Shown: positions 32,313 to 34,182 of the stretch, piece by piece | Numbering within the stretch: the stretch's first letter is position 1 | Layout of the letters: each line of letters starts with the position of its first letter | Notes under the pieces: generated by a model | Database searches by the model: none | Told to the model about the DNA's origin: nothing | Seen by the model: only the letters and a program-made list of their open reading frames with translations | Made by a program: the position numbers and the translations under genes | NCBI GenBank assembly: GCA_002306295.1 | Contig: DBRI01000020.1 | Location: 1-34,182 of the forward strand | Direction of reading: 5' to 3' | DNA length: 34,182 nucleotides | Source: Patescibacteria group bacterium UBA1372 | GTDB lineage: Bacteria; Patescibacteriota; Microgenomatia; UBA12405

Positions 32313-32852
32313 ATGGAAAGAAATGTGGCAATATATCCGGGCAGGTTTCAACCTTTTCATAATGGTCATGCGGCAATAATCTATTACTTTTGGCAAAAAT
32401 ATGGAAACATACCGGTAGTAGTAGGAGCTGTAAATAACAGAACTAGAACTTTTAATAATCCATTTTTTGGAGAGGAAGTTGAAGAGATTATTAACCGATC
32501 TCTTAGAGATTTACAACTAAGGAATGATTGTCAGGTGAGATTAGTTGACGTACCAGAGGGAAATATCGGGGAATGGTTGATAAAAATGCTAAAGGTAAGT
32601 AAAGCTAACTATTTACTAACCGGCAATATAAATATGGCAGAATTGGCTAAAAATGTAAAAGGGTTGATGGTTATAAACCCAATTGATGGATCGATTTCCC
32701 GTACAAGATCAAGTACTGTGAGAGATTTAACAAGAAAAGACTTGCCTGAAAGACGAGAATTGGTAACTGAATCCGCTTATGAATATATTGAACAACTAGA
32801 AATTGACTGGAGAAACTTACCTAACGGAAATAAGAGAAGCTGGGTTTATTAA
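32313..32852 (+). CDS. NMN adenylyltransferase-like cytidylyltransferase-fold enzyme
   Basis: 179 residues. PGRFQPFHNGH (residues 9-19) is the phosphate-binding HxGH motif of the nucleotidyltransferase superfamily in the form typical of archaeal-type NadM. The second motif position reads ISRTRSSTVRDL, where the family has ISxTxIR. The size fits NadM (about 170-180) better than bacterial NadD (about 200). It should make NAD from NMN and ATP; FAD or phosphopantetheine relatives are less likely. TATACT (32299-32304) gives a near-leaderless start. Confidence 0.8.
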   Translation: MERNVAIYPGRFQPFHNGHAAIIYYFWQKYGNIPVVVGAVNNRTRTFNNPFFGEEVEEIINRSLRDLQLRNDCQVRLVDVPEGNIGEWLIKMLKVSKANYLLTGNINMAELAKNVKGLMVINPIDGSISRTRSSTVRDLTRKDLPERRELVTESAYEYIEQLEIDWRNLPNGNKRSWVY

Positions 32853-32866
32853 AAATGAATTAACAC

Positions 32867-32894
32867 TTGACAAGATATTTATGGCTGATATAAT
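32867..32894 (+). promoter_or_regulatory. consensus promoter of the DUF5320-DUF134 operon
   Basis: TTGACA (32867-32872), a 16-base spacer and TATAAT (32889-32894): the only textbook -35/-10 pair I found here. The predicted start at about 32901 leaves a leader of about 33 bases that ends in a strong Shine-Dalgarno, AAGGAGG, five bases before the ATG at 32934. Confidence 0.8.
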
Positions 32895-32908
32895 GAATAT
32901 ATATTCAT
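32893..32908. promoter_or_regulatory. palindromic operator over the transcription start
   Basis: ATGAATATATATTCAT is a perfect 16-base palindrome covering the end of the -10 box and the predicted start site. It is a likely binding site for a dimeric repressor, the DUF134 protein encoded downstream being the obvious candidate. Confidence 0.6.
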
Positions 32909-32933
32909 ATTATAAATTGAATAAGGAGGCAAA

Positions 32934-33098
32934 ATGCCAAATTTTGATAAAACAGGTCCAAGAGGAGAAGGACCAAAAACAGGTAGAGGTCTAGGTAATT
33001 GCCAAGGCACTACCAAAAACACCGATAACAGGCCTTTGAGAAAGGGTTTGGGAAGAGGAGCTAGGGGACGTGGACGTGGATTAGGTAGAAATGCTTAA
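32934..33098 (+). CDS. small Gly/Arg-rich DUF5320-like protein
   Basis: 54 residues. The N-terminus MPNFDKTGPRGEGPKTGRGL matches the family hallmark (MPxxDGTGPxGxGPxTGRGxGxC), and the single Cys follows in GNCQGT. The C-terminus is Gly/Arg-rich (KGLGRGARGRGRGLGRNA). Such proteins are usually encoded next to DUF134 regulators and NifX/NifB-type dinitrogenase-cofactor proteins, here only DUF134. It has the best ribosome-binding site in the window (AAGGAGG). Role unknown; metal- or cluster-related by association only. Confidence 0.8.
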   Translation: MPNFDKTGPRGEGPKTGRGLGNCQGTTKNTDNRPLRKGLGRGARGRGRGLGRNA

Positions 33099-33108
33099 AA
33101 AATAATAT

Positions 33109-33393
33109 ATGACTAGGCCAAGAAAAATAAGAAGATTAAGGTTTTCTCCGAGTGTTTATTATTATAAACCTCGGGGAATTCCTTTGTCTGAACTAGATGA
33201 AGTAGTTTTAGAAAGAGATGAACTTGAAGCTTTAAAACTTCATGACGTAGATGGGTTGGAGCAAATAGATGCCGCCAAAAAAATGGAGATATCTCAACCG
33301 ACTTTTGGAAGGATAATTGACAGAGCTTATAAAAAAATAGCCAGAGCAATAATTGAAGGAAAGGCAATTAGAATAGAAAAAACCCTCGAATAA
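33109..33393 (+). CDS. DUF134-family predicted DNA-binding protein
   Basis: 94 residues. MTRPRKIRRLRFSPSVYYYKP, GIPLSELDEVVLERDELEAL, and the sigma-region-4-like helix-turn-helix DGLEQIDAAKKMEISQPTFG-RII match the DUF134 (UPF0251) family. These are presumed transcription regulators. It lies ten bases after the DUF5320-like gene, under a palindromic operator, so negative autoregulation is likely. The Cys cluster present in the C-terminal part of many relatives is absent. Confidence 0.85.
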   Translation: MTRPRKIRRLRFSPSVYYYKPRGIPLSELDEVVLERDELEALKLHDVDGLEQIDAAKKMEISQPTFGRIIDRAYKKIARAIIEGKAIRIEKTLE

Positions 33394-33406
33394 ATCGAGG
33401 GTTTTT
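33377..33406. terminator. bidirectional terminator between DUF134 and groEL
   Basis: CCCTCGA (33383-33389), a 5-base loop and TCGAGGG (33395-33401), with A6 before and T5 after, so it can stop transcription on both strands. It includes the stop codon of the DUF134 gene. Confidence 0.85.
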
Positions 33407-33426
33407 GTTGACTGAATAATTTTGTT

Positions 33427-34182
33427 TTACATCATACCGTCCATACCGCCCATGCCGGGATTGTGATTGTGTTCTTCTTTCTTTTCAGGGATATCTGTGA
33501 TTAAAACATTGGTAGTCAGAATCATGGTACCAACTGAAACGGCGTTGATTAGGCCAGATTTGGTAACTTTAACAGGATCGAGGACTCCGAATTTAATCAT
33601 TGAACCCATTTGGTCGGTAGCGGCATTGTAGCCGTAATCAGATTTAGGCTCTTTTTCAAGCTTTTCTTTAATTTTATTGAAGATATAGCCCGGATCTTGA
33701 CCACAGTTAGCAGCCAATTTTCTAATAGGTTGCTCAAGAGCGTATTTCAAAATGTTAATGCCAACCTGCTCTTCGTCAGTATCAGCTTTAATTTTATCGA
33801 GAGCAAAAGAGGCTCTGAGAAGGGCGATACCACCACCTGGGAGAATACCTTCATCAACGGCGGCTTTGGTGGCACCAATAGCGTCTTTGACTCTTTCAAG
33901 CTTTTCTTTCATTTCCATTTCTGAAGCTCCACCGACTTGTAGAACAATGGCACCACCAACTAGTTTGGCGACTCTTTCCTGTAATTTTTCTTTGTCGTAG
34001 TCTGAATCAGACAAGTCAATTTGAGTTTTTAATTGCTTAACTCTGGCGGAGACTTCGGCAGGACTACCGCCACCGCCTAAAATTCGGCAGGTGTCTTTGT
34101 TGGCAACAACTGAATCAGCCCGACCGCAAAATTGGTCGGGATCAATATTTTCAAACTTAGAACCAGTATCTTCGGAAATAAC
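33427..34182 (-). CDS. groEL: 60 kDa chaperonin GroEL, C-terminal part (cut by the window edge)
   Basis: The frame is open to the window end, giving about 251 residues; the ATG at 34014 is internal. GroEL features: VISEDTGSKFENI at the edge, SDYDKEKLQERVAKLVGGAI, ATKAAVDEGILPGGGIALLR, GYNAATDQMGSMIKFGVLDP, KVTKSGLINAVSVGTMILTT, and the Gly/Met tail PGMGGMDGMM. It forms the ATP-driven folding chamber with GroES. The apical part includes unusual Cys (FCGRADSVV, KDTCRILG). It ends at a bidirectional terminator shared with DUF134. Confidence 0.95.
   Translation of the reverse strand, partial: VISEDTGSKFENIDPDQFCGRADSVVANKDTCRILGGGGSPAEVSARVKQLKTQIDLSDSDYDKEKLQERVAKLVGGAIVLQVGGASEMEMKEKLERVKDAIGATKAAVDEGILPGGGIALLRASFALDKIKADTDEEQVGINILKYALEQPIRKLAANCGQDPGYIFNKIKEKLEKEPKSDYGYNAATDQMGSMIKFGVLDPVKVTKSGLINAVSVGTMILTTNVLITDIPEKKEEHNHNPGMGGMDGMM

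Noticed and set aside
32803-32994. 63-codon frame between the NMN adenylyltransferase-like gene and DUF5320
   Set aside because: It overlaps the end of one real gene, runs through the promoter and operator, and covers the DUF5320 gene in another frame; it is a shadow.

Overview
The window is AT-rich, gene-dense bacterial chromosome. It most resembles a Candidate Phyla Radiation (Patescibacteria) genome, and the Microgenomates side of it is my best guess. The grounds are: a 16S rRNA gene that departs from near-universal primer and functional positions; many short conserved membrane proteins; VirB2-like T4SS pilins; PEGA/SH3 lipoprotein; a DUF5667-like protein; a split transketolase; very tight packing. 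I see no phage, transposase, CRISPR array or plasmid gene. The assignment is inference, since I could not run a tree or a search.

Layout. 26-3368 (minus): small membrane protein, PH-domain membrane protein, a divergent pyroglutamyl peptidase carrying an in-frame GC-rich palindromic repeat, and a coiled-coil SpoIID/LytB protein. 3403-4171 (plus): two tandem T4SS-pilin-like membrane proteins. 4196-4930 (minus): undecaprenyl diphosphate synthase. 4957-6776 (minus): a complete 16S rRNA gene with its own processing stem and terminator and no 23S, 5S or tRNA behind it. 6777-8712 (minus): recF, an orphan membrane ORF without an obvious start, and a MazG-like pyrophosphohydrolase. 8760-10033 (plus): a tRNA-Tyr of unusual class, a frameshifted nucleoside deoxyribosyltransferase-like gene, and exonuclease III. 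9972-11706 (minus): a membrane protein and a YgjP-like metallopeptidase. 11739-15919 (plus): central carbon and nucleotide operon rpiB-pgk-gap-rpe-cdd-LOG. 15909-22089: CapA-like protein (minus), PEGA/SH3 lipoprotein (plus), and a four-gene envelope glycosyltransferase operon (minus). 22132-27693 (plus): nucleotidyltransferase, DUF5667-like protein, and two back-to-back class A penicillin-binding proteins. 27676-31204: an anchored protein (minus), a tiny ORF (plus), then split transketolase plus PfkB kinase (minus). 31241-32287 (plus): ECF sigma factor, a two-TM protein and a zinc ribbon, overlapping like one transcription unit. 32313-33393 (plus): NMN adenylyltransferase-like protein, then a DUF5320-DUF134 pair under a consensus promoter with a palindromic operator. 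33427-34182 (minus): the C-terminal part of GroEL.

How the parts fit. rpiB, rpe, split transketolase, a PfkB kinase, pgk and gap together outline a non-oxidative pentose-phosphate / lower-glycolysis core. cdd, LOG, MazG and the NMN adenylyltransferase point to nucleotide salvage and sanitation. UppS, the GT4/MraY-like protein, GT2, GT39, two PBPs, SpoIID and CapA make up envelope construction.

Most notable observations: (1) a -10 hexamer sits so that transcription would start at, or within about 3 nt of, the start codon for more than a dozen first genes on both strands, implying widespread leaderless mRNAs, while the DUF5320 gene has a full promoter, leader and Shine-Dalgarno; (2) the 16S gene stands alone with a private processing stem; (3) tRNA-Tyr has the short variable loop and C1-G72 pair typical of archaea/eukaryotes; (4) 16S changes in the 530, 790 and 1400 regions; (5) an ECF sigma/membrane protein/zinc-ribbon unit; (6) a MraY/WecA-like protein lacking several catalytic acidic residues.
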